This document shows positions 1-6,476 of a stretch of DNA of 10,618 bases, piece after piece; position 1 is the stretch's first letter, and every line of letters begins with the position of its first letter. The stretch lies in the NCBI GenBank assembly GCA_016840645.1, contig JAEORY010000097.1:1-10618 (forward strand), given 5' to 3'. The notes below the pieces were generated by a model that had not been told where the DNA came from, did not search any database, and saw only the letters and a program-made list of their open reading frames with translations. The translations under genes were made by a program, and so were the position numbers. This DNA is from Candidatus Borrarchaeota archaeon (lineage in GTDB: Archaea; Asgardarchaeota; Sifarchaeia; Borrarchaeales; Borrarchaeaceae).

Positions 1-67
1 GAACATATAAATGCTCACAATAGTTACTCTATCCTGATTTATAAAACCAGCAAAAAGTAGCACATAC

Positions 68-78
68 TTATAAATACA
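68..78 (+). promoter_or_regulatory. candidate archaeal TATA box before an IS-end-like hairpin
   Basis: TTATAAATACA fits the archaeal TATA consensus, and a second TATA-like stretch (TTTATAAAA) lies at 39-47. A start about 25 nt downstream would fall at roughly 95-100, inside the stem-loop at 87-129. No open reading frame follows, so any product would be an untranslated RNA. The motif is AT-rich and could occur by chance. Confidence 0.25.
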
Positions 79-86
79 GTATGGTG

Positions 87-129
87 ATACAATTCATCCC
101 CATGCTAAAGCTACGGGGCTTTCTTGTAT
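87..129 (+). repeat. orphan IS200/IS605-like terminal stem-loop
   Basis: A perfect outer inverted repeat, ATACAA (87-92) with TTGTAT (124-129), encloses 5-nt/5-nt internal-loop strands and a 21-nt inner part. In the inner part CCCC (98-101) faces GGGG (115-118) around GC-TAAA-GC. The plan (outer stem, 5/5 internal loop, 21-nt inner hairpin with a TAAA-type loop) is the same as in the right end of the IscB element at 7686-7730 (outer stem 7 bp there, 6 bp here). The inner 21 nt also share CCCCA, TAAAG and CGGGG with that element's left-end palindrome. No transposase, tnpB or iscB is visible beside it, so it is either the right end of an element lying before position 1 or a relic. A simple terminator is the alternative. 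Confidence 0.5.
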
Positions 130-437
130 TGTTCCAAGTGTAAAGCCGCCCTGTCAGGTATCGAGGTAATGCCCCCTGGAAGGGTAATAACCGCCATATG
201 TACCACCACTAGTAGGTACGCAACTTCGTCCCTATAAACAGACCGACCCCACCCTGTAACTAAAAAAGTGAAGCCGAAGGCGGATCCGTACAAAAATATG
301 AAGTTATGTAAAACTATAGTAAGTTACCGGGAACTGTTCCGCCCTCCTGTCAAGGCATACTTCAGCAAATAGAAGAGCCCTAAAAACATGCAAACTAATG
401 TGTTAAATCTACAACAAACGAATCATCTGCTTAGGAA
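130..437. other. stretch without a supported gene
   Basis: I see no start codon with a ribosome-binding site and no recognisable protein here. A minus-strand frame stays open from about 323 down to a TAG at 111-113, but it ends inside the hairpin sequence, has no ribosome-binding site and resembles nothing I know. A short plus-strand frame at about 118-235 contains one CxxC but also lacks support. The region may be decayed DNA between an old insertion end and the ABC-transporter remnant. Confidence 0.4.
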
Positions 438-617
438 CTAGGAAACCTTCGCAAGCTCCTCTTGTGCAACCTTGACAATTTCCTCGGAGAGTTCCTCGGC
501 TGATTGGTGAGCATAGTATGTATCGTAGAGGGCTTTATATTTGCCCCCGAGACGCAAGAGTTCTTCGTGTGTGCCTTGCTCAATGAGTTCGCCGTGATCG
601 AAAACCAACACACGTTT
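438..617 (-). pseudogene. C-terminal remnant of an ABC exporter ATPase
   Basis: The minus strand encodes 59 residues that read like the end of the nucleotide-binding domain of an ABC-type exporter. They begin with RVLVFDHGELIEQGTHEEL, which is the D-loop/H-loop-distal segment that normally follows the switch histidine. Next comes the usual LGGKYKALYDTYY linker and an acidic tail ending AKVS before a TAG at 438-440. Walker A, Walker B, the LSGGQ signature and the whole membrane domain are missing. Immediately upstream (618-620, minus strand) there is an in-frame TAA, followed by AT-rich sequence with no similarity to the family. The piece has no start codon or ribosome-binding site, so it should be a dead fragment left by deletion, rearrangement or misassembly. 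The family assignment is firm; substrate cannot be inferred. Confidence 0.8.
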
Positions 618-668
618 TTAAACACCATTCTACCTGAAACACTTTGGAAAAACCTATTTTCAGATAAA

Positions 669-689
669 ATGAAAAATCTGAGTTTTCAT
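669..689 (-). terminator. possible stem-loop after the zinc-ribbon gene
   Basis: ATGAAAA (669-675) and TTTTCAT (683-689) form a perfect 7-bp inverted repeat with a 7-nt loop, starting 4 nt past the TAA of the minus-strand zinc-ribbon gene. On the minus strand it is followed by TTTATCTG. A role in ending or trimming the transcript is plausible, but an AT-only stem is weak. Confidence 0.25.
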
Positions 690-693
690 GATA

Positions 694-939
694 TTACAGA
701 TCTAGTTGTTCCGTTAAGTCCTCAATAACCATTTCGTCGTCAATAAAAAACGCTGCTGTAGTTGTTGCATTCAAAACGGTGTCTTTGTCTAATTTAATCT
801 CAACCTCTGTGTCTGTTTGAATTGGCAGGAACAAGCCACACTCGCGGCAATGAAAACCCTGAAGTTTTTCTCCATGTATGTCAGCGAGAACAAAGCGCAT
901 TGGAATATCACAATTTTCACACAAATGTTTGTTAGCCAT
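694..939 (-). CDS. small zinc-ribbon protein (81 aa)
   Basis: This is a soluble protein with two CxxC knuckles, C7/C10 (CENC) and C31/C34 (CREC), about 20 residues apart, the usual layout of a single-zinc ribbon. The second half (about 38-81) is acidic and has no cysteines. The start is ATG, with GAGGTGG four bases upstream on the minus strand, so the start is well supported; the stop is TAA. It begins 45 nt after the stop of glycosyltransferase A on the same strand, and no separate TATA box is obvious in the gap, so the two are probably co-transcribed. Such small ribbons are often nucleic-acid-binding or adaptor proteins, but nothing in the sequence fixes a function. Confidence 0.75.
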   Translation of the reverse strand: MANKHLCENCDIPMRFVLADIHGEKLQGFHCRECGLFLPIQTDTEVEIKLDKDTVLNATTTAAFFIDDEMVIEDLTEQLDL

Positions 940-984
940 AAAACCACCTCAACACATTAATTAGAGATCAGTTTCCTCAAATTT

Positions 985-2724
985 TCATTTCAATGAAGTT
1001 GTACGAACATAAATTGTATGACCTTCTAATATTGGCACATAGTTCTCTGCAAGAAACTCTAGAAACACATCATACGTTTCTAGTTCCCCAAATAATCTTC
1101 CAGTATCTACAACAAATCTAATATCATATTCATAACACGCTTCAATGAACATCTCTCCGGTAAGCTCGCCTATAAATGTTCGATCCTTTGAAATCTCAGC
1201 AAATGGACTTCTCCTGAGTGTCCAAAAATTAATTTTCAAACTATCAGCAAGAACATATTCATCAGGAGAAGTGTTTGCTTTAATCCAATCCATAGATTTC
1301 TTATCGCTCTCAGAAATAGGGAAATATGAAACATAAGTTGTCGCGATTAGAGCAATAAAGAGTATAGCAATGACTATTCTTACCTCATCCTTGATAAAAA
1401 GGATTCTTAGGCGCTTCCAAATTTGATATGGGGAGGAAAACAGATTTTTTATATGGGTCTTAATTCTAAATTCGTAAAATCGCCTTTCTTTGATTATAAA
1501 GATGATTAAGACAATTAAAGCGATTGCAGTAACAAAAAGAGCTATTGTTGCCGAAAAATGATTAAAATAGCTTGCTTTTGAAATATCAAGATTAGAATAA
1601 CGATAGATTTTGTATGAGATTAAATTCAGAATTATAATGAAATTTAGAATTAATATTTCTATTTTTAAATTCAATGACTTGAAATCTGGGAAAGGGAAGA
1701 ACCCACAGACCATTGCCATCAACAGGAGTAGAGCATGATAATAATTCGGATGTGCGCGTGGAACGAAGAAGAATATAGAAAAAACCATAACCAAAATGCA
1801 AATGACTAAACCCCTTCCATATGGTCTTCGTATCGCAAAAAAAACGCTCAATATAAAGAAAACAAAAAAGTAGAAATTATCCAAAACTAATAAACTCGTA
1901 ACTTCTTCCAAACGCCCTATCCAGGTAGTTGGAGGTTTTTCAAAATGTTGTCCTAGTACCTGAATTGTGAATTCGTCACCAATTAGTAAATAAAAGGGCG
2001 AATACACAATTAGAAGAGGAACAATGAAACCAAGAAATAGGAAAACGATGTTTTTTACCTGACTGCTAATTCCAGCACCAGTATATCGTGCTTCAACAAA
2101 TAAAATGACAATAAAAGCAAGTAATATGGGTGCAACTATAGTTTTAATCATTACCCCAATACTTACGAAAAGACCTGCTAGAATTAAACTGTTTCTTTCA
2201 GCAGTAGTGTCCATTTTTTTGTCTTTATTTTGAATAGCAAATACTGGGCTTAGAAAATAGTATCCTATAATGCAGAAAGTCATGGCGATATGATCATTTA
2301 CTGCTCGCATGCCATATACAATGCACCAAGGAGTAATTGCAAAGACGAAACTCCCTAATAAACCTGTTTTGTAATCAATCCTCTTTCCAGCCAAAAAGAT
2401 CACGAAACTTGTAAAAGTTGTGAAGAAAACTAAGAACAACCTGGCTTGAACCACGCCAACCCCGAATATCAAAAAAACAAAAGCAAGTAAAAAGGGTGAA
2501 AGTGGAGGCTGTGAATGATAAAAATCACGGTAAGGCATATCACCGTCAATAATTCTCCAGGCAGCCATACCGTAAGTAGCTTCACGGAAAAAGGGAAAAA
2601 CGTCTGTTAAGACACCGTAAATCCTTAACACAAATGCTATAGCCAATATAACTGCGAGAATAACATATTCTCTTTTCATTAAATCTACCAGATATTTTAA
2701 GCCTTTGATGAAGTTAACCTTCAA
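985..2724 (-). CDS. GT-C family membrane glycosyltransferase A (PMT/ArnT-like)
   Basis: This 579-aa polytopic membrane protein has the plan of the GT39/PMT_2/ArnT-type glycosyltransferases, which move sugars from lipid-phosphate donors to acceptors outside the cytoplasm. A first helix (about 20-37) leads into a loop with FFREATYGMAAW (45-56) and MPYRDFYHSQPP (63-74), the place of the catalytic acidic pair. About ten more hydrophobic segments follow, and after the last one (about 448-468) there is a soluble C-terminal domain beginning near residue 469 with DWIKANTSPDEYV (479-491). Glycosyltransferase B at 4353-5885 has the same plan and the same C-terminal motif. The usual acidic pair of the first loop is Asp-Glu; here it is Arg-Glu (R47-E48). 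The called start is TTG without a clear ribosome-binding site; ATG at codon 16 (LMKREY) with an upstream GGTAG is an alternative. Donor and acceptor are unknown; S-layer or other surface glycosylation is an inference. Confidence 0.8.
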   Translation of the reverse strand: MKVNFIKGLKYLVDLMKREYVILAVILAIAFVLRIYGVLTDVFPFFREATYGMAAWRIIDGDMPYRDFYHSQPPLSPFLLAFVFLIFGVGVVQARLFLVFFTTFTSFVIFLAGKRIDYKTGLLGSFVFAITPWCIVYGMRAVNDHIAMTFCIIGYYFLSPVFAIQNKDKKMDTTAERNSLILAGLFVSIGVMIKTIVAPILLAFIVILFVEARYTGAGISSQVKNIVFLFLGFIVPLLIVYSPFYLLIGDEFTIQVLGQHFEKPPTTWIGRLEEVTSLLVLDNFYFFVFFILSVFFAIRRPYGRGLVICILVMVFSIFFFVPRAHPNYYHALLLLMAMVCGFFPFPDFKSLNLKIEILILNFIIILNLISYKIYRYSNLDISKASYFNHFSATIALFVTAIALIVLIIFIIKERRFYEFRIKTHIKNLFSSPYQIWKRLRILFIKDEVRIVIAILFIALIATTYVSYFPISESDKKSMDWIKANTSPDEYVLADSLKINFWTLRRSPFAEISKDRTFIGELTGEMFIEACYEYDIRFVVDTGRLFGELETYDVFLEFLAENYVPILEGHTIYVRTTSLK

Positions 2725-2783
2725 AGAGTAGTCTTACTTTTTTAGTTTTGTGGTTATACAGGTAGAGACATTTGCTAAACCTC

Positions 2784-2912
2784 TTAATTCGTGCGAATCC
2801 TAAATCTTGGGAAAAACATGCCGGTTCGTTTCATATAAAGGCGATAATGATCGACAAGACCATTTTCTGATAAGACTAATACTTCTTCAAGTCTAAGTCT
2901 ATAGATTATGAT
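2784..2912 (-). pseudogene. possible decayed coding fragment (C-terminal piece)
   Basis: A minus-strand frame of 42 codons runs from just after an in-frame TGA (2913-2915) to TAA at 2784-2786. It reads as protein-like sequence such as VLVLSENGLVDHYRLYMKRT and then FFPRFRIRTN at the end. There is no ribosome-binding site in front and I do not recognise a family. It lies shortly before glycosyltransferase A on the same strand and just after another short open stretch (2932-3102) in a different frame, so both could be pieces of one broken gene. Judged only from amino-acid composition, so low confidence. Confidence 0.25.
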
Positions 2913-2931
2913 TCAGATAGCAATTAAAAGA

Positions 2932-3102
2932 TTAATTAAGGATTTTTATATGGGCTTTGTCTATGTGGAATGTCTTAACATAAGCAAGCCTCTCACAGTA
3001 CGTGATTAGTATGTTCTTGTGCATGAAACTGACTCCGAGAGGTCTCACGCGTTCAACGAAGGGGATAGAGGACAAGACAGAGACGATAATAATGATAGCC
3101 AA
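2932..3102 (-). pseudogene. possible small membrane peptide or decayed gene start (56 aa)
   Basis: From a TTG at 3100-3102 (minus strand) a 56-codon frame runs to TAA at 2932-2934. The first 17 residues are strongly hydrophobic (MAIIIIVSVLSSIPFVE), like a signal anchor, and the rest is basic and soluble-looking. There is no ribosome-binding site, and two stop codons (TAG, TAA) sit three codons upstream in frame. It could be a real short membrane peptide, or the remains of a longer gene whose other part is the frame-shifted stretch at 2784-2912. No family is recognised. Confidence 0.25.
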
Positions 3103-3168
3103 AACTTTTTTCTATTAGCTTTGTGATGTGAGTTATAGCAATAAAGAAATGTAAAGTTCATTACGGAG

Positions 3169-4248
3169 ATGCTAAATTTGTCTTATGGGGAAGTAGCTTT
3201 GGAAAAACTCCTTGTAGTAATACTGTTTATAGGCGTAATCATCTATTTTCCGATAATATTTTTCCTTCTACCTATTAGATTTACTGCTTTTGGAGGGGGA
3301 TTGGACGTTCTTTTCTTTATCACAGCGTTAGTTACTTTTATTCTAGGATGGATACTACTCATATGGATATACAAAGATAGTATTGCTAGTGGATTTTCGG
3401 GTATGGGAAGGGCTGTTGAACACGTTCCAAAGGGTGTACGGCTTTTTTATATCGTCAATATTACAATTGCATTTATTTTCTTCTTCATGCCGCTTTTTAC
3501 CCCGCTTATCGTCATTGTTGTTGCATTTCTTGTTGCTGGACGAATTATGTATCCTAGAAGTGATGATTATGGCGAAAAAAGAGGCCGGTTTTGGACCTTT
3601 ACTTTATTACTTTTCGTAATCTTAATGATCATTCCTATCCTGCAGGCCTATGATTTTTACGTTGCATATTTTTCAACCATAGCTCCAGCAATCTGGAATA
3701 TCTGGACTCGTGCACTTAATCCAATTCATATTGGTGTTTTATGCGTTGCAGATGCTGCAGCCATTGGTGCATTCATAACGCTGATTTATGAAGGCGCCCG
3801 GCAAGTTGATCCGCACTACGTAAAAGAAATTCCCGATAGAGCCATATCTTTCTTTGAAATCCTGATAATGCTAATGTTTGGAGCCCTTTGGTTCTTAGGT
3901 GGAGGTTTGGATCCAGCTGTGATGGGAGCAGGTGAATGGCTTTATACAAGAGTTCTCCATTTCTTTGCGTTAGGCTTAGCAATTCTTACTTGGCTTATTC
4001 GTTTCTCTAAAGGACTTCGTACACACGCTCCTAGAGACCGCTACTATATTATGGGCATTCTAGGAATGATAGTACTTTATGCAGCAGATTATATAGCAGG
4101 ACTTAACCCAGGTAGTATTGAAATTAGGATGTTTCTAGGGATTGGTGAAGCAGACCCTGGACTTCTGACGATCGGTTTGCTATTTGCTAGCTTTTGGTTC
4201 GGTTTAATATTTTTTATTGGACTGCGGTCAGGAGAAAAACAGTATTAA
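3169..4248 (+). CDS. polytopic membrane protein of unknown function (359 aa)
   Basis: The protein has about nine or ten hydrophobic helices, approximately at residues 13-36, 45-67, 92-125 (one long or two short), 141-160, 184-206, 227-246, 261-279, 291-310 and 331-352. The loops are short and carry a few charged patches, such as YPRSDDYGEKRGR near 128-140 and RTHAPRDRYY near 284-293. No transporter, protease or transferase motif that I know is visible. ATG at 3169 has ACGGAG directly against it, which is too close for a normal ribosome-binding site; TTG at 3199 (giving MEKLLVV) with GGGGA before it is a good alternative. It is flanked by the two GT-C glycosyltransferases on the opposite strand and converges with the second, so a link to cell-surface glycans is possible but rests on position only. 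Confidence 0.7.
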   Translation: MLNLSYGEVALEKLLVVILFIGVIIYFPIIFFLLPIRFTAFGGGLDVLFFITALVTFILGWILLIWIYKDSIASGFSGMGRAVEHVPKGVRLFYIVNITIAFIFFFMPLFTPLIVIVVAFLVAGRIMYPRSDDYGEKRGRFWTFTLLLFVILMIIPILQAYDFYVAYFSTIAPAIWNIWTRALNPIHIGVLCVADAAAIGAFITLIYEGARQVDPHYVKEIPDRAISFFEILIMLMFGALWFLGGGLDPAVMGAGEWLYTRVLHFFALGLAILTWLIRFSKGLRTHAPRDRYYIMGILGMIVLYAADYIAGLNPGSIEIRMFLGIGEADPGLLTIGLLFASFWFGLIFFIGLRSGEKQY

Positions 4249-4352
4249 CCTCTTCTTCTGGATGAACAACCCATCCCCTCTAATTTTTTCAATTAACGAT
4301 CAAAATTGTGTGTGAATCTAGTGATTAGACGAAAATTAATTTGAAGTAGAAT

Positions 4353-5885
4353 TCACCAAAATGAGGAACGATAAACTCGAACCACATCAATTCCGGATCC
4401 AAAACTCACCTCTATTTCATAATTATTAAGAATCCACTCATATACTATTTTGACTTCTTCAGCTCTAGTTTCATCATTAAAAGTTAAACGATAATGCTCC
4501 TCATTAAAATTCCAAATTTCGATGTTATAGTCGATTATAATATACCTGACTTGCTCTTCCTCTAAATATTGCGGTAGATCACTAATACCAAACGCTTCTA
4601 TATGGCCCGCAGCTAAATGTTCAATCCGGTATTTGTTTTGTCGATCAGTCAGAAGATAATAAGCAGAATCAGGCGAGAATATTATTTCATCGGGAGAGGT
4701 ATGAGCTTTAACATACTCCGCTGCTTCAATTTGATATGGTAGTCCATGACTTGCTTTCATATCAAAGTATAATTCTAATCCTATTGTCCCTATTCCAATA
4801 AGCAATAATACTACCAAAAGCCAGTTTATGATATTTGGATACAATAGACTTTGAGATGCGCTGTCTACCAATTCCCCACTTAAAACAATCAATCTTTCAA
4901 AAAGAATTCCACCTAATAGTGAAAATGCTGGCATTATTTGAATGTAATAATGACCATATGGGGTGCTTAGAGATACGACCAAAATAAATGAGGCGATAAA
5001 CCATCCCGCTAGAAAAACGTGCCATTCTTTTCTTCTTTCAACTGTTAGAAGCAGTCCTCCTAAACCAATACACCAAAGAATAGGATCTTTTAGGAAGACG
5101 TCAAGAAGATTATCTACTCGTCTAAGCAGAGTAAATCCATATGACGGTGATAGATTAAAGAAAAATATAGAAGAGATAGCATCATTTAAAGCATTCACTG
5201 CCATAAAATAAACCACAATCGGTATTATGCTCATTAAAAATCCGGCAATTAGTATTCCCATTGAATGAAGTAGATTTTTCAGCGGATATCTAATGTAAAG
5301 ACGGTGAAAAATGATAACAAGAACCAGTATAATCCCAGTCTGTCTCATAATTGTAGAAAGTCCTATTAAAACACCCACAATAAGATAATGCCAAGAATTA
5401 TTTTCCTTATGAGCCAAGATGTAAAAATAGACCGCTAAAGCCATAAAAAAAACCATAAATGTTTCCGAAAAAACCATCGTGCTACGTCGTAGAGTGACTG
5501 GCTCTAATATAAAAAATAAAGAAGCGATTATACCTGTTAAAGGATTATTTATCTTATAACCGATTTTAAATATAACAAAGGCCGTAATAGTGCTTAAAAA
5601 CATGGAGACTATACGTACGAGTAGTATTTGTTTACCAACAAGAAGGAAAATTAAAGCTACAATGAAATAAACTCCAGGTGCCTTTTGATTAAATAGATCT
5701 CGATACAGTACTTTTCCTTTGACTATCATCCAACCGTAATACAAAAAGGCAGCTTCATCTCTTCCTATTGCTCTGGAAATAAATCCAATTCTAAGTAAGA
5801 ATCCCAATATAAGTATAATAATCATTAAATAATGATATTTTTTCTCTGCCAGAGACCGAAGTCGAGTTACTAACAGAATAGACAA
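4353..5885 (-). CDS. GT-C family membrane glycosyltransferase B (PMT/ArnT-like)
   Basis: This 510-aa integral membrane protein belongs to the GT39/PMT_2-like GT-C group. The first helix (about 20-38) is followed by GRDEAAFLYYGW (41-52), with the canonical Asp-Glu pair (D43-E44) of the first extracytoplasmic loop, then KVLYRDLFNQKAPG (58-71). Around ten further hydrophobic segments follow, and a soluble C-terminal domain starts near residue 374 with EYVKAHTSPDEII (390-402), matching glycosyltransferase A. It probably transfers a sugar from a polyprenyl-phosphate donor on the outer face. The called start is TTG with GAGGG directly in front; an in-frame ATG five codons further up is cut off by TGA (see the separate entry). 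A clear TATA box lies at 5939-5948. Donor and acceptor cannot be inferred. Confidence 0.82.
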   Translation of the reverse strand: MSILLVTRLRSLAEKKYHYLMIIILILGFLLRIGFISRAIGRDEAAFLYYGWMIVKGKVLYRDLFNQKAPGVYFIVALIFLLVGKQILLVRIVSMFLSTITAFVIFKIGYKINNPLTGIIASLFFILEPVTLRRSTMVFSETFMVFFMALAVYFYILAHKENNSWHYLIVGVLIGLSTIMRQTGIILVLVIIFHRLYIRYPLKNLLHSMGILIAGFLMSIIPIVVYFMAVNALNDAISSIFFFNLSPSYGFTLLRRVDNLLDVFLKDPILWCIGLGGLLLTVERRKEWHVFLAGWFIASFILVVSLSTPYGHYYIQIMPAFSLLGGILFERLIVLSGELVDSASQSLLYPNIINWLLVVLLLIGIGTIGLELYFDMKASHGLPYQIEAAEYVKAHTSPDEIIFSPDSAYYLLTDRQNKYRIEHLAAGHIEAFGISDLPQYLEEEQVRYIIIDYNIEIWNFNEEHYRLTFNDETRAEEVKIVYEWILNNYEIEVSFGSGIDVVRVYRSSFW

Positions 5886-5888
5886 CCC

Positions 5889-5906
5889 TCAGCCCGTAGA
5901 CTTCAT
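5889..5906 (-). other. in-frame ATG leader of five codons closed by TGA
   Basis: On the minus strand ATG (5904-5906) opens MKSTG and stops at TGA (5889-5891), one codon before the TTG called as the start of glycosyltransferase B, in the same frame. Either this is a tiny leader peptide followed by reinitiation, or the ATG was the original start and the TGA is a recent mutation or a sequence error. The ATG lies about 12-15 nt after the transcription start predicted from the TATA box. Confidence 0.4.
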
Positions 5907-5938
5907 TTTCTAAAACTATCGATCCGTATTTCAAAAGC

Positions 5939-5948
5939 GTATTTATAG
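5939..5948 (-). promoter_or_regulatory. TATA box of glycosyltransferase B
   Basis: The minus strand reads CTATAAATAC here, close to the archaeal consensus. It predicts a transcription start near 5918-5921 and a leader of about 35 nt before the TTG start. Confidence 0.55.
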
Positions 5949-6208
5949 CTTTTGTTTTGAATTGAAAATAATTCTAATGAGATTTAACTTTTTCAAATTG
6001 CCTTCTTAATATTATTAAATGAACTGTCTTTCACTTTCAAAGTTGTCTCTCTTATAATAAAAGTTTGAACTGTGATATTTTTTTAGGAATACACGGCGAC
6101 ACAATACAAGAGGCGGGAGACGAGTTGTTTCGTCTATATTTTAAACATCTTTTTCCATCATTTTCTGAATGGCAGCAATCACCATTCGCCCCTTGGCAGT
6201 TCAGTCAA
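5949..6208. other. intergenic flank of the IscB element with weak coding traces
   Basis: No full gene is present between the promoter of glycosyltransferase B and the element. A plus-strand frame is open from 6023 across the left flank. Its last part (about 6086-6208) reads like protein, for example LFRLYFKHLFPSFSEWQQ. A minus-strand stretch (6141-6200) reads KGRMVIAAIQKMMEKDV before TAA. Neither has a start with a ribosome-binding site, and they cannot both be coding, so this is probably the worn end of an old gene. The last 16-20 nt before 6209 would be the guide part of the omega RNA, because IscB guides lie at the 5' end outside the left element end. Confidence 0.35.
6118..6142 (+). terminator. 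small stem-loop followed by T-rich sequence
   Basis: AGACGA (6118-6123) pairs perfectly with TCGTCT (6130-6135) around a 6-nt loop and is followed by ATATTTT. It looks like a weak terminator on the plus strand, although no complete gene ends here. Confidence 0.25.
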
Positions 6209-6211
6209 TTA

Positions 6212-6232
6212 CCCCACCCTAAAGGGTCGGGG
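6212..6232 (+). repeat. left-end subterminal palindrome of the IscB element
   Basis: CCCC (6212-6215) and ACCC (6216-6219) pair with GGGT (6224-6227) and GGGG (6229-6232), leaving a TAAA loop and one unpaired C at 6228. The right-end palindrome has the same 21-nt layout. It is the likely transposase-binding hairpin and also the first stem of the omega RNA. Confidence 0.7.
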
Positions 6233-6461
6233 CTTGGGTCGTGAGACCTGAGAGCAATTAGTTGATTAGCCTAAGAGAGGTCATATTCGATATGGCGGTA
6301 TCTACGTTATCAGGAGAGTTCAAGAACACACCAGGGGATGCTTCTCTAGTCCCGTGCTCTGTAAACGGTGGTTTAAACAGAGAGGAAACTCTCAGTGATC
6401 ACTGTAGAGTACTGACTGATAACCTTGGCGAAGAGAACCAACCTGCTTTAAAGCAATTTAA

Positions 6462-6467
6462 AGGAGG
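6462..6467 (+). promoter_or_regulatory. ribosome-binding site of iscB
   Basis: AGGAGG, within AAAGGAGGAG, lies nine bases before the TTG at 6477. This decides that unusual start and places the end of the omega RNA against the start of translation. Confidence 0.7.
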
Positions 6468-6476
6468 AGATAGGAC

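Larger units (their letters stand above)
6209..6470 (+). ncRNA. omega RNA (HEARO) guiding IscB
   Basis: The about 265 nt between the left end and the iscB start are non-coding in style, rich in paired segments, and occupy the position of the omega RNA (first described as HEARO) of IscB loci. Visible stems include the left-end palindrome (6212-6232), GGTC/GACC with a GTGA loop (6237-6248), CATAT/ATATG (6282-6294), GAGAG/CTCTC closed by a GAAA tetraloop (6380-6393), and the perfect palindrome CAGTGATCACTG (6393-6404). GGGGATGCTTCTCTAGTCCC (6333-6352) could close a further pairing. In this family the guide is at the RNA's 5' end and comes from the flank just upstream (about 6189-6208), and the 3' end reaches the iscB ribosome-binding site. 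The exact 5' and 3' ends and the promoter are not determined here; no strong TATA box is evident just upstream. Confidence 0.75.

Noticed and set aside
111..293. 60-codon minus-strand frame with TTG start
   Set aside because: It has no ribosome-binding site, ends inside the IS-like hairpin and resembles no known protein.
504..728. 74-codon plus-strand frame
   Set aside because: It is the antisense of the ABC-transporter remnant and of the end of the zinc-ribbon gene.
6141..6200. Minus-strand stretch reading KGRMVIAAIQKMMEKDV before a stop
   Set aside because: Protein-like but only about 20 codons, closed by TGA upstream even after removing the element, and in conflict with the plus-strand trace.
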